DNA of 64,000 nt from Nocardioides oleivorans (GTDB taxonomy: Bacteria; Actinomycetota; Actinomycetes; Propionibacteriales; Nocardioidaceae): positions 2,480,001 through 2,544,000 of the forward strand of contig NZ_SDWT01000001.1 of NCBI RefSeq assembly GCF_004137255.1. Direction: 5' to 3'. Position 1 is the first letter of the stretch. The number at the start of each line of letters is the position of its first letter. The notes beneath the pieces are model-generated. The model searched no databases and was not told where the DNA came from. It saw only the letters and a list, made by a program, of their open reading frames with translations. A program made the position numbers and the translations under genes. Positions 17,709 through 27,218 of this stretch are shown here, piece by piece.

Positions 17709-18413
17709 GTGCCGAAGCCTGACAAGTACGTCCCCACGCACCGCGCCCCCGGCAAGCACAAGGCCGCGCGCGTGCCCCGCCGAGCCCTCCGCACCACCGT
17801 CGCCCTCACCGGCCTGGCGGCCGCCGCCACGGGCGTGAGCGTCGCGGGAGGTCTCCTCGGCACCGACCCCGCAGCGCTGACGCCGGCCGCGGCCGACGTG
17901 GCGACCAGCTCGCCGGAGGCCAGCGCGGAGGCCGGCGCGGACACGAGCTCCGCCGCGAGCACCCCGACCCTCAGCGCCGACCAGACCGCCGCCGAGCTCG
18001 AGCAGCGCCAGCAGCGCCAGGTCGTGTCGCGCTCGGCGCGCCGCACCGACGCCACCAAGGCGACGACCCTGACGATGTCGGCCGGCGCGGCCGTGACGAG
18101 GTCCCAGAAGCTCTCCGAGGGCGACCCCCGCGACATCGCGCAGGCCCTGCTGCCGGTCTACGGCTTCTCCTCGGACCAGTTCTCCTGCCTCGACTCGCTC
18201 TACATGAGCGAGTCCGGCTGGCGCATCGACGCGGACAACCCCACGTCGTCGGCGTACGGCATCCCGCAGGCGCTGACCGGCCTCCACGACATGCCGGAGG
18301 GCTACATGACCTCGGCCGAGGTCCAGATCCGCTGGGGCCTGGAGTACATCCAGGACACCTACGGCACCCCGTGCAGCGCATGGAGCTTCAAGCAGGGCAA
18401 CGGCTGGTACTGA
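17709..18413 (+). CDS. Secreted lytic-transglycosylase-like protein
   Basis: 234-residue exported protein. A basic N-terminus (KPDKYVPTHRAPGKHKAARVPRR) precedes a hydrophobic signal helix (about 27-50), an Ala/Ser-rich spacer and a compact C-terminal domain (about 150-234) with SLYMSESGWRIDADNPTSSA, GIPQAL and WGLEYIQDTYGTPCSAW. That domain is the aggregation-promoting-factor/transglycosylase-like fold common in actinobacterial wall hydrolases; the Glu in MSESGW is the likely catalytic acid. Two cysteines could form a disulfide. GTG 17709 has only a weak upstream ribosome site. Confidence 0.85.
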   Translation: MPKPDKYVPTHRAPGKHKAARVPRRALRTTVALTGLAAAATGVSVAGGLLGTDPAALTPAAADVATSSPEASAEAGADTSSAASTPTLSADQTAAELEQRQQRQVVSRSARRTDATKATTLTMSAGAAVTRSQKLSEGDPRDIAQALLPVYGFSSDQFSCLDSLYMSESGWRIDADNPTSSAYGIPQALTGLHDMPEGYMTSAEVQIRWGLEYIQDTYGTPCSAWSFKQGNGWY

Positions 18414-18430
18414 GCCGGGTGGACGCCACA

Positions 18431-18460
18431 GCGGGCAGGAGGCTGGTGCCTCCTGCCCGC
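18431..18460. terminator. Bidirectional hairpin terminator
   Basis: GCGGGCAGGAGGC and GCCTCCTGCCCGC form a 13-bp perfect stem with a TGGT loop, 17 bases after one stop codon and 20 bases from the stop of the convergent gene. There is no T-run, which is common for GC-rich actinobacterial terminators. Confidence 0.75.
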
Positions 18461-18480
18461 CGTGCGTTGCTGCGTGGTCG

Positions 18481-21400
18481 CTACCTCAGGCGCACCGTCC
18501 TGGCCGGGGCCGTGCTGGACGCGTAGCTCCCGGTCGCGGTGTAGCTCGTCCGCACCACGACCTTCCCGGGCTTCAGGCGCTTCCCGCCCTTGGCCTTGGT
18601 CGGCAGGGTGAGGACGACCGTGCCCGACGCGGGCAGCGCCACGGTCCGGGTGACCAGGCCGCCGCGGAGCGACACCCGCACCACGCCGGTGGCCGGCACG
18701 CCCGTCACGGCACCGTCGACGGTCACCGTGACCTTGACCTGCTTGCCCTTCTTCCGCGACGTCGCCCGTGCCGTGGTGGTCGTCGCCTTCGGCGTGACCG
18801 TGTACGGCGCAGCGGTGGCCGCGGACTGCTCGGCGTCGGCCGAGCCCAGGTAGCGGGCGGAGACGACGTACTCGCCGGCCGGGAGCATGCCCGGCAGGGC
18901 GTACGACGCGTGCCCGGTCGCGTCGAGCGGCACCGACACGGTCGTCGTACCGATGCTCACCTCCACGTCACCACCGCCCACGGCACCTCCGACGGCGACG
19001 GTGGCGGTGGCCACCGGCGAGCCGAAGACGGACGAGGCGCTGCTGAGGCTGACCACCGTGGTGGGCGTGGCCCTGGCGAGGGTGAACGCCACCGGGGCGG
19101 ACTCCGACGCCGTCGTCACCGCAGACTGGGCGAACCCGGCCGAGAGGGTGTGCTCCCCGGCACCGAAGCCGCCGGGCACGGTCAGCGTGGCGACGCCGCC
19201 CTCGGTGGTGGCCGTGCCGATCACGGTCGCGCCGTCGAGGAACGTCACCGTCCCGCCGGTGTCGCCACCGTCGACCGTGGCGGTCAGGGTGACCGACTCC
19301 CGCAGTGCCGGCGCCTCGGGGGAGATCGCCAGCGTGGTCGTGCTGGTGTCGCGGATGCCGAGGTCGGCCGTGGCGACCCGACCCGTGGCTCCCGACGTGG
19401 CGGTGACCCGGAGCGTGCCACGCGGCGTCCCGGCGGGCACCACGAGCTCGACGGACGCGGTCCCGTCGGCGTCGGCGACCGAGGTCACCGGCGCCAGGCC
19501 CTCGGCGGTGAAGGTGACGGCCTCGCCGGCACGGAAGCCGGAGGAGGAGACGCCGGCCGTCGTGTCGGGTGCCGTCGTGGCGGGCACGGAGACCGTGCCG
19601 CCCTCGAGCACGCCGTCCAGCTCCGCGCAGACCGGACCCGGCGTGCCGAACGGCGGCAGCGCGGTGGGGGTGGTCGGCGGGGTGCCGCTGGGCAGCAGGC
19701 CGTCGTCCTCGCGGACGCGCATGAACACGATCGCCTGCTTGCCCTGGACCGCGCCCGAGACGTTGATGATGCTGGCCTTCACGCTCGTGGACGCGGAGGT
19801 GCTGTCGGCGCGGTCGCCCTGCACGGCCGCGGTGACGACCTGGCAGGTCTCGCCCGGGGCGAAGGTGACCTTCTCCATGGTCGCGCCGGCCCGGCTGGTG
19901 GTCGAGCCGAGCAGCGAGACCCAGCCGGTGACGGGGACCGTCGCAGGCTTGTCGAGGTACGCCGCCAGCTCGACGGTGCCCGGCGCGGAGCCCTCGTCGA
20001 CGCCGGGTGCGTAGACGTTGACCACCGGCTCGGTCCTGTTCGCGGCCGTGCCGACCGACGAGGTCTCGAACGCCAGGTCGGAGAGGTAGGCACCACCCGT
20101 GGCCACGGCGTCCGCGCCCTGCGCGGCCGTCAGCTGGACCTCGCGGACGTCGCCGGTGTCGAGGCCCGCCGCGGCGAGGTCGGCGACCGGGACGTTGACC
20201 TGCTGGAGCACGACCTTCTTCAGGGTGGTCGTCGCAGCGGTGCTCGTGGACGTCGGCATCCGCACGAGTGCGAACGGGTTGAGCGCGGACACCAGCGAGC
20301 TCCACGTCCGGCCCTGGCCGTCGACCACGGTCATGGTCAGGTCGGTGCCGGTGGTGACCGTCTCGTCGGCGGCCATCTTGACCGAGAGACGCTCGAAGCC
20401 GCGGGCGTCACGCCTGCCCGCCGGCACCGAGACGCGGATCGCGCCGGTGGCGGACGTCCAGGTCATCCGGGTGACCGGCGTGGCAGGCACGTTGCCGCCG
20501 TTGGACGCGGGCGTCCAGTGGGGCAGCTGCGAGCTCGCCATCGTGGTGGTGCACGCCGCCAGGTCCTGCGGGGTCGTCCGGCCGTTCATGCTCGCGCACG
20601 GGTTGGCCGTCGCGGTCCCGAAGGTCCGCACGAGCGACGACGCCTTCTCGAAGGCCGCAATCGTCGAGCGGGAGCCCGCGGGGGCGGTGGCCGTGGTGCG
20701 GACGTCCTCGCCGTTCAGCGCTGCGGGCACCGAGCCCGTGCCGTCGAACATCGGCAGGAACTGGTCCTCGCCACCGAGGGTGAGTCGGAACCACGCGGTC
20801 ATGTACGACGTGCCCTGGGCGTACTGCTCGGCCGGGGTCATCCGGATGGAGGTCGACGCCACCGTGGCGTCCGTGCCGCAGGTGGGCTCCGTGCGCCGCG
20901 CGGTGCTGTTGCTCCAGTCGTCGCTGACGCTGTACGCGTACTCGCCCGGGGTCCAGACGGTGTTGTAGAAGTTGTGGTTGGCACCCATCACCCAGGTGCC
21001 GGTGCGCAGCGCGTCGTCCCCGTAGGCGTAGCGGGAGTCGTCGAGCATGTGCTGGCCCTGCTGGTTGGAGACGTCACCGTCGCAGTAGGGGAGGATCACG
21101 TTCATCGGCACGTTCGGCACGGTCATCCGGCCGAAGTCGACCGGCGCGAGCGGCAGGATCGACTCGATGTCCCACGGCGACGCGAGCGCCTGGTTGAGGG
21201 TCGCCGCCGAGGTCACGCCCTCGCCGCCGCGCGAGTGGCCCATCATGCCGATCGTGCTGAGGTCGAAGCGGCCGACCAGCGTCTCCGGGGTGATCGTGTC
21301 GAGCGCGGGCGCCCCGGTGACGAAGCCGGGTGCCCGCAAGGCGTACGACGCCGAGCCGTCGAGGAGTGCCTGGGTAGGGAGACGTCGCGATCGGCGAAGG

Positions 21401-22304
21401 CGTCGTGGTAGACGACTCGCTCACCTGCGTTGGCCTTCTCCAGCATGGTCAGGGTGTCGAGCAGGAGCTGGCCGCGCGCCTGGGCGCCCTGGTCGGCCGC
21501 GAGCTCGTTGTCGTTGGAGTTGACCGCGTTCGCCGAGATCGAGACGACCGCGTAGCCGCGGCTCGCCAGCGCACGGGCGGTGCCGTCGTACCCGGCATAG
21601 CTCGGGATCGACATGCGGCCGGTGGCGTAGGGCGCGTCCTGCGGTCCGGGAGCCGTGGTGCAGGGCCACCGCGCGGGGTTCGCGGGGGTGCCGGTCACGG
21701 CGGTGTAGCAGGAGGTGTGGCGGCCGTGCAGCAGGAGCACGGTCGGCCGGGCGCCGCCCGTCGTCGGGAGGTAGACCTTGCCCTCCATCTCGCCGCGCAC
21801 GCCGCCGATGGCGGCCAGCGGGATCGCCTGGTCGCCGAACTTGTAGATCGACTCCGTCCAGTCGAAGTCGCCGGGTGCGCTCGGGTCCACGTCGAGCGGG
21901 TCGGCTGCGGCCGCGACGTCGGGCACCGTGACCGCGCGGGACGGCGTACCCTCACCGGCCGTGGCCTGGCTGGCCCAGCCGGCCCCTGCGGACGAGGCGC
22001 CGGCGACCGCGGGATCGGACGTGAAGGCGCTGAGCGAGAGACCGTCGGCCGACTGGGTCGCCAGGCCGATGGTCTCGCCGTCGACGACGACGGTCGGGGC
22101 GTCCGACCTGATCGGCAACGGGCTGTCGAGGTCGACCGTGACGAGGTACCCGCCGGGTGCCCGGGTCACGGCCCAGCCGTCGCCCGAGGCGGTCGTCGTG
22201 GAGGGTGCGGCTGACGCCGGTGCCGCGACGAGCGCGGCGAGGGGGGTGACGAGGAGGACGGCCGACAGGCCCAGTCCTACTCGACGTCGAGTGGAGATGC
22301 GCAC
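18481..22304 (-). pseudogene. Secreted alpha/beta hydrolase with Ig-like repeats, frameshifted
   Basis: One protein of about 1270 residues split by a single-base frameshift near 21374. The upstream frame (22304 to about 21374) has a signal peptide and the oxyanion-side motif LLLHGRHTSC. The downstream frame (to 18481) continues with the nucleophile elbow MMGHSRGGEG, a candidate acid in YCDGDVSNQQ, a His in GANHNFYN, then repeated beta-sandwich Ig-like (Big_3-type) domains. The start GTG 22304 has AGGAG eight bases upstream. Sense resumes if one base is restored in TCCCTACCCAGG (minus strand). There is no slippery site, so this is a real disruption or a sequence error. Confidence 0.85.
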
Positions 22305-22680
22305 GTTTCAAACTCCTGGGGAGTTCGGTCGCCACGGCTCGCGGCTGCACTGGCGCGAACCGAGAGCGAATCTGGATGTCGAGAGCTTGAAACGTTAAAG
22401 AGGCCGTCTTACGGCGGTGTTTCGCTTCGTTGACAGCCGCGTCACAGGAACGCCGACCGTGTGACGTTCTCGGTGCAGGTGGTCTAGCGGATCCCGGCCA
22501 ACTGGCCCGATCCCACCCATGGCCACCCCGGACGCGCCAGACTCGTGGCCGACGGTCCGCACGCGTTCGCGCAGTGGGTCGTCAGGAATCGACCGGGGGG
22601 TCGAAGAGGCGCGGCCCGATCGTCCGTGGACACAGGGTGGACGGGCGGGTCGCGCCTCGCTCTCGTCGTGGACGCCGCGC
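22305..22680. other. 376-base spacer before the hydrolase gene
   Basis: No gene with a credible start is visible here. The segment holds the AGGAG ribosome site of the hydrolase (22313-22317), an inverted repeat at 22440-22466, and, further apart, CGTTTCAA (22304-22311) with its complement TTGAAACG (22387-22394). A TTGACA at 22429-22434 has no matching -10 box on the plus strand. Confidence 0.4.
22440..22466. promoter_or_regulatory. Inverted repeat CGTCACA-N13-TGTGACG
   Basis: Seven-base perfect arms (22440-22446 and 22460-22466) are separated by 13 bases in the spacer upstream of the secreted hydrolase. The TGTGA half-sites recall CRP/FNR-family operators, but the usual spacing there is 6 bases, so the assignment is weak. 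Confidence 0.3.
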
Positions 22681-23286
22681 TCAGTGCGCCGCCGGGACCT
22701 CGATCGACATCACGCAGTTCTTCATGCCCTTGGGGCGGTCGTAGGCGAAGCCGACGCGCTCGTACATGCTGCGGGTGCCGTTGTAGAGCCAGGACGCCGA
22801 GGTCTTCTTGGTCTGGCCGGTCAGGTCGTGGGGGTAGCCCTCGACCGTGCCGCCGCCCTCCGCGGCGATCAGCTCCAGCGCACCCCGCAGCGCCACCTCG
22901 GCCAGCCCCTGCCGGCGTCGCCCCTTGTCGACGCGGATGCAGGTGATCCGGTAGTCGGGGTCGGCGTCCTTCTCCGCGTCGTACTGCTTGCGGTGGTGGA
23001 TGTCGGGCAGCTCCTCCGGGGTGCCGTACTCCGCCCAGGCGACCGCGTCGTCGCCGTCGAAGACGAGCGCCGCGTGGGCGATGCCCTCCTCGACCATCGA
23101 CCGCTTGAACGCCTTGTTGCCCTCCGGGCCGGGGACGCGGTCGTCGCGGTCGGCGTGGAACGCGACGCACCAGCACCCGCCGAACAGGCCGCCCATCCGC
23201 TCGTTGAGGCCCACGAACGCAGGCCACGTCTCGGGCGTCAGGGCCCGGATCTCGTACGTCGGTGCGGTGGTCGTCGCGTCGCTCAT
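22681..23286 (-). CDS. GNAT-family N-acetyltransferase
   Basis: 201-residue cytosolic acetyltransferase. The acetyl-CoA pyrophosphate loop is visible as RVDKGRRRQGLAEVAL near residue 120, and the C-terminal beta-bulge region as SMYERVGFAYDRPKG near 175. The N-terminal CWCVAFHADRD segment occurs in a subgroup annotated only as GNAT. A TAGCGT -10 box lies exactly six bases before ATG 23286 (23293-23298), indicating a leaderless transcript. The substrate is unknown. Confidence 0.88.
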   Translation of the reverse strand: MSDATTTAPTYEIRALTPETWPAFVGLNERMGGLFGGCWCVAFHADRDDRVPGPEGNKAFKRSMVEEGIAHAALVFDGDDAVAWAEYGTPEELPDIHHRKQYDAEKDADPDYRITCIRVDKGRRRQGLAEVALRGALELIAAEGGGTVEGYPHDLTGQTKKTSASWLYNGTRSMYERVGFAYDRPKGMKNCVMSIEVPAAH

Positions 23287-23332
23287 GACGCGACGCTACG
23301 ACCGGAGGCGGACGATCGGCTACCGCATCGGG

Positions 23333-24037
23333 TCAGCGGGCCTCGAACACCGTGACGTGGCCGGAGTAGGTGCGGGGGCCGTCGAAGGGCGGGAGCACGA
23401 GGCCCTCGTCGTGGGTGTCGAGGTAGGCCTGGGCGCTGGCGTGGTCGGGGAAGACCGCGCGGGTCTCGAGGTCCTGGCTGCGGACGTCGCTGAACTTGCG
23501 GGAGAGGGTGAACTCGCCGTTCTCGCTCGAGAAGTTCTTGGCCCTGACCTTGCCGCCCGCCTCGCGGAGGAGGTCGGCGAGGCTGTCGTCGCCGTTGGTG
23601 ACCGCGACGAACGTCCCCCCGGGTCGCAGCACCCGGCGCACCTCGTTGAGCCCGCGGTCGAGGTCGCGGACGTGGTAGAGCATCCAGCCCGCGTAGACGA
23701 CGTCGAAGGAGTCGTCCTCGAACGGGAGGTAGCAGATGTCGCCCTGGCGGGCGTCGATCCCGCGGGCCGCGGTCAGCTCGACGAAGCGCTCGGAGTAGTC
23801 GAGCGCGACGAGCGTGACGCCCGGCAGCGCGTTGATGCGCTCGGCCATGACGCCGGTGCCGCAGCCGACCTCGAGCACGTCGGAGTTGCCGGTCATCGCC
23901 CGGTCGATCGCCTTGAAGGCCTCGTTGGACGGGTCGCGGCCGTCGTCGGTCGGCTGCCAGACCGAGCGCCGGGTCTCCAGCCTGCCCTCGTCGGCGTACT
24001 GCTCGCGGACGTGGTCGGGGTCGCTGAGGTCGGTCAT
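23333..24037 (-). CDS. Class I SAM-dependent methyltransferase
   Basis: 234-residue methyltransferase. Motif I, the SAM-binding [13 protein letters not shown], lies near residue 55, the acidic end of strand 2 (LVALDYSE) near 78, and motif II/III region [20 protein letters not shown] near 98. The C-terminal part is family-typical and carries no substrate hint. It overlaps fumC by four bases (ATGA, minus strand), so it is cotranslated with fumarase; no functional reason is apparent. Confidence 0.88.
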   Translation of the reverse strand: MTDLSDPDHVREQYADEGRLETRRSVWQPTDDGRDPSNEAFKAIDRAMTGNSDVLEVGCGTGVMAERINALPGVTLVALDYSERFVELTAARGIDARQGDICYLPFEDDSFDVVYAGWMLYHVRDLDRGLNEVRRVLRPGGTFVAVTNGDDSLADLLREAGGKVRAKNFSSENGEFTLSRKFSDVRSQDLETRAVFPDHASAQAYLDTHDEGLVLPPFDGPRTYSGHVTVFEAR

Positions 24038-25419
24038 GCTCGTCCTGTCATGGAGTCGACGTCGAGGGCCGCGTCGAGCTGCTCCTCGGTGAGCTCGCCG
24101 CGCTCGACGAAGCCCATCGCGATCACCGTCTCACGGATGGTGGCGCCCTCGGCGAGCGCCTGCTTGGCGACCTTGGCGGCGGCCTCGTAGCCGATCCGAC
24201 CGTTGAGCGGCGTCACCACCGAGGGCGACGACTCGGCGTAGCGGCGCATCCGGTCTTCGTCGGCGGTGATTCCGTCGACGCACCGCTCGGCGAGCAGGAC
24301 GGTGGAGGTGGAGAGCACGTGGATCGACTCGAGCAGCGCGTGCGCCATGACCGGCATCTGCACGTTGAGCTCGAAGCTGCCGGACGCACCCGCCCAGGCG
24401 ATGGTGGCGTCGTTGCCGACGACCCGCGCGCACACCATGAGCGTCGCCTCGGGCAGCACCGGGTTGACCTTGCCGGGCATGATGCTCGACCCCGGCTGGA
24501 GGTCGGGCAGGTGGATCTCGGCGAGGCCGGTCGTCGGGCCCGATGACATCCAGCGGAGGTCGTTGCACGCCTTGGTGAGGCCGACCGCGATGGTGCGCAG
24601 CACCCCGGACAGCTCGACGAGCGAGTCGCGCGTGCCCTGTGCCTCGAAGTGGTTGCGCGCCTCGGTGAAGGGTTGGCCGGTGCGCTCGACGAGCGCCGCG
24701 ATGGCCTTCTCGGCGAACGAGTCGGGGGTGTTGATGCCGGTGCCCACCGCCGTGCCTCCCAGCGGCAGCTCGCGGACCCGGGGGAGCGCCGACTCGAGCC
24801 GCTCGGCACCGAGCCGCAGCGTGGCGGCGTACGCCCCCATCTCCTGGCCCAGCGTCACCGGGGTCGCGTCCATCAGGTGCGTGCGGCCCGCCTTGACCGT
24901 GTCGGCGAACTCGACGGCCTTCGCCTCGAACGACGTCGCGAGCCGGTCGAGCGCGGGCAGCAGGTCGTCGACGACGGCGAGCGTCGCGGCCACGTGGATG
25001 CTGGTGGGGAAGGTGTCGTTGCTGGACTGCGAGGCGTTCACGTGGTCGTTGGGGTGTACGTCGACGCCCGCCCGTGCGGCCAGCGTCGCGATCACCTCGT
25101 TGGCGTTCATGTTGGAGCTCGTGCCCGACCCGGTCTGGAAGACGTCGAGCGGGAAGTCGCCGTCGTGCTCGCCCGCGACGATCTCCTCGGCGGCGGCCAC
25201 GATCGCGCCGGACTGCTCCTCGGTGAGCACGTCGAGCGCGCGGTTGGCGATCGCGGCGGCCGCCTTCACGTGCGCCATCGCCTGGACGTGGCGGGGCTGG
25301 AGGGTCAGGCCGCTGATCGGGAAGTTCTCGATCGCGCGCTGGGTCTGCGCCCGCCAGAGGGCGTCGACGGGGACCTCGACCTCGCCCATGGAGTCGTGCT
25401 CGATGCGTGTCTGGCTCAT
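24034..25419 (-). CDS. fumC: Class II fumarate hydratase
   Basis: 461-residue oxygen-stable fumarase of the aspartase/fumarase family, converting fumarate to malate in the TCA cycle. Family landmarks are [11 protein letters not shown] near residue 130, [20 protein letters not shown] near 180 and the mobile signature loop [15 protein letters not shown] near 315. A TAGCGT box six bases before ATG 25419 (25426-25431) is the likely -10 element. A second, class I fumarase is encoded at 43231-44925, so this genome has both types. Confidence 0.96.
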   Translation of the reverse strand: MSQTRIEHDSMGEVEVPVDALWRAQTQRAIENFPISGLTLQPRHVQAMAHVKAAAAIANRALDVLTEEQSGAIVAAAEEIVAGEHDGDFPLDVFQTGSGTSSNMNANEVIATLAARAGVDVHPNDHVNASQSSNDTFPTSIHVAATLAVVDDLLPALDRLATSFEAKAVEFADTVKAGRTHLMDATPVTLGQEMGAYAATLRLGAERLESALPRVRELPLGGTAVGTGINTPDSFAEKAIAALVERTGQPFTEARNHFEAQGTRDSLVELSGVLRTIAVGLTKACNDLRWMSSGPTTGLAEIHLPDLQPGSSIMPGKVNPVLPEATLMVCARVVGNDATIAWAGASGSFELNVQMPVMAHALLESIHVLSTSTVLLAERCVDGITADEDRMRRYAESSPSVVTPLNGRIGYEAAAKVAKQALAEGATIRETVIAMGFVERGELTEEQLDAALDVDSMTGRA

Positions 25420-25435
25420 GTCCCCACGCTAGTCG

Positions 25436-25471
25436 TTGACAAATCGGTAACTGATCGGTTACCAATAGTGG
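25436..25471 (+). promoter_or_regulatory. ArsR promoter with overlapping operator
   Basis: TTGACA (25436-25441) and TACCAA (25460-25465) are spaced 18 bases, and the GTG start follows the second box by six bases, so the transcript should be leaderless. GGTAAC (25446-25451) and GTTACC (25458-25463) form a perfect 6-bp inverted repeat covering the spacer and -10 box. This is the arrangement expected of an autoregulated ArsR-family repressor. Confidence 0.7.
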
Positions 25472-25861
25472 GTGGACCCGTTCGCCGCCCTCGCCGACCC
25501 GGTCAGGCGCGACCTCGTCGTCCGGCTGGCCGGCGGGCCGGCCCGCGTCGTCGACCTGACCGCCGAGCACGCCATCACCCGTCCGGCGATCAGCCGGCAC
25601 CTGCGCCTGCTCACCGAGGCCGGCCTGGTCTCGGCGGAGGACCACGGGCGCGAGCGCCACTACCGGCTCGAGCGCGCGGGTCTGGCGCCGGTCGCCGACC
25701 TGCTCGCGGCGCTGCGCGAGACACCTGCCCCGCCGGTCGCCGAGTCCGCCTTCGACGGCCTCGACCTCGAGGTGCGCCGCACCGGCCGCGACCGTCGTAC
25801 CGCCCCCTCGTCCGACGCCTCGTCCGACTCCCCATCCACGACCCAGGAGGACACCGCATGA
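25472..25861 (+). CDS. ArsR-family winged-helix regulator
   Basis: 129-residue DNA-binding protein. The opening FAALADPVRRDLVVRLAGG and the recognition helix region HAITRPAISRHLRLLTEAGL are typical of the ArsR/SdpR group that sits beside SRPBCC proteins. No metal-binding cysteine motif is present, so the ligand is probably not a metal. It overlaps the SRPBCC gene by four bases, and the operator at its own start implies autoregulation of the pair. Confidence 0.92.
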   Translation: MDPFAALADPVRRDLVVRLAGGPARVVDLTAEHAITRPAISRHLRLLTEAGLVSAEDHGRERHYRLERAGLAPVADLLAALRETPAPPVAESAFDGLDLEVRRTGRDRRTAPSSDASSDSPSTTQEDTA

Positions 25862-26412
25862 GCACCACTCCCACGCCTGCCCCGATGACCGGCCGCAAGG
25901 AGCGGCGCGACGGCGACACCCTGCTCGTGATCGAGCGCCGCTTCCGCGCGCCGATCGACGACGTGTGGGCCGCGTGCACCGATCCCGAGCGGATGGAGCG
26001 CTGGATCGGCACCTGGAGCGGCGACCCCGCGTCGGGCTCGGTGTCGTTCCGGATGACCGCGGAGGGCGAGGACGTGGCCGCCGAGGAGATGGACGTGCTC
26101 GCGTGCGAGCCGCCGCGGCGGTTCGCCGTGCGCGGCCGGGAGCCCCAGCCCTTCAGCGCCGACGGCTCCGGCGACACGGCCCACTGGCACATGGAGCTCG
26201 AGCTGACCGAGGCCGACGGCGTCACGTCGCTGACCTTCGTCCAGGTGCTGGCGCCCGGCGCGCTCGGCACCGAGATGGTCGCCAGCGTCGGCCCCGGTTG
26301 GGAGTACTACCTCGACCGGCTCGTCGCGGTCTTCGCGGACGAGGACGTCGACGGGGTGGAGTGGCCGGCCTACGAGGGTGGGTCCGGCTACTACCGCGAG
26401 ACCTTCGCCTGA
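25858..26412 (+). CDS. SRPBCC (AHSA1-type) domain protein
   Basis: 184-residue cytosolic protein with the START/Bet v1-like hydrophobic-pocket fold. Typical elements are VIERRFRAPIDDVWAACTDPERMERW near residues 24-50 (quoted in two parts: RRFRAPIDDVWAACTD, then PERMERWIG) and the C-terminal GPGWEYYLDRL. ArsR-SRPBCC pairs are very common in actinobacteria; the bound ligand is usually unknown. Translation is coupled to the regulator by an ATGA overlap. Confidence 0.9.
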   Translation: MSTTPTPAPMTGRKERRDGDTLLVIERRFRAPIDDVWAACTDPERMERWIGTWSGDPASGSVSFRMTAEGEDVAAEEMDVLACEPPRRFAVRGREPQPFSADGSGDTAHWHMELELTEADGVTSLTFVQVLAPGALGTEMVASVGPGWEYYLDRLVAVFADEDVDGVEWPAYEGGSGYYRETFA

Positions 26413-26416
26413 GCGG

Positions 26417-27217
26417 TCAGCGCCCCTTCCAGACCGGCTTCCGCTTCTCGGCGAACGCCTTGAACCCCTCGACCCCGTCCTCGGAGGAGTAGAGCGTCTC
26501 GACGGTCTTCAGGGTGCTCGTGGTGACCAGGTCCATCGCCTCCTGGAACCGCAGCGCCTCCGCGACCCGCGCGGTCTCCTTGATGGCTGCGAACACCAGC
26601 GGCGGCCCCGACGCCAGCAGGCGAGCCGTCTCCCAGGCGCGGGCGCGGACGGCCTCGTCGTCGGCAAGGACCTCGTTGACGACGCCCCACCGCGCGGCCT
26701 CGGCCGCCCCCATCCAGCGTCCGGTCAGGAGCAGCTCCATCGCGACGTGGTACGGCATCCGCTTCGGCAGCTTGATGGTGGCGGCGTCGGCGAGGGTGCC
26801 GGCGTTGATCTCGGGAAGGCCGAACTGGGTGGACTCCGAGGCGTAGACGAGGTCGCAGGAGAGCGCCAGCTCGAAGCCGCCTCCCATGGCGAGGCCGTGC
26901 ACGGCGGCGATGACCGGCTTGTTGAGGTCGGGCAGCTCCTGCAGCCCGCCGAAGCCGCCGACCCCGTAGTCGCCGTCGACGGCGTCCCCACCGGCCGCGG
27001 CCTTGAGGTCCCAGCCGGCGCAGAAGAACTTCTCGCCCGCGGTGCGCACGATGGCCACCCGCAGGTCGGGGTCGTCGCGGAAGTCGGCGAAGACCCGGCC
27101 CATCTCCCGGCTCGTCGCCAGGTCGATGGCGTTGGCCTTGGGTCGGTCGAGGGTGACCTCGAGGACACCGTCCTCACGGACGAGGTGGAGGCTCGGGTGC
27201 ATCGTGGGCTCGGTCAT
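26417..27217 (-). CDS. Enoyl-CoA hydratase/isomerase, CaiD-like
   Basis: 266-residue crotonase-fold enzyme acting on a CoA thioester. The oxyanion-hole segment FFCAGWDLK is near residue 65. Both catalytic glutamates are kept, in MGGGFELALSCD (near 117) and FGLPEINAG (near 138), so hydratase activity is plausible. The overall pattern resembles carnitinyl-CoA dehydratase CaiD. It is last in an eight-gene minus-strand run led by TetR and starts one base after the acyl-CoA dehydrogenase stop. The substrate is inferred only from context. Confidence 0.9.
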   Translation of the reverse strand: MTEPTMHPSLHLVREDGVLEVTLDRPKANAIDLATSREMGRVFADFRDDPDLRVAIVRTAGEKFFCAGWDLKAAAGGDAVDGDYGVGGFGGLQELPDLNKPVIAAVHGLAMGGGFELALSCDLVYASESTQFGLPEINAGTLADAATIKLPKRMPYHVAMELLLTGRWMGAAEAARWGVVNEVLADDEAVRARAWETARLLASGPPLVFAAIKETARVAEALRFQEAMDLVTTSTLKTVETLYSSEDGVEGFKAFAEKRKPVWKGR

Positions 27218-27218
27218 C

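Noticed and set aside
21360..21385. Programmed ribosomal frameshift in the hydrolase gene
   Set aside because: There is no heptameric slippery sequence or downstream structure, and secreted hydrolases are not known to use one. A deletion or sequencing error is simpler.
18910..21411. A plus-strand open frame of over 800 codons antisense to the secreted hydrolase
   Set aside because: The composition is Arg/Gly/His-rich without any family pattern, and there is no ribosome site. The minus-strand reading has intact catalytic and Ig-like motifs.
22429..22434. TTGACA as the promoter of a plus-strand gene
   Set aside because: No -10 box lies at 16-19 bases, and no credible plus-strand gene follows.
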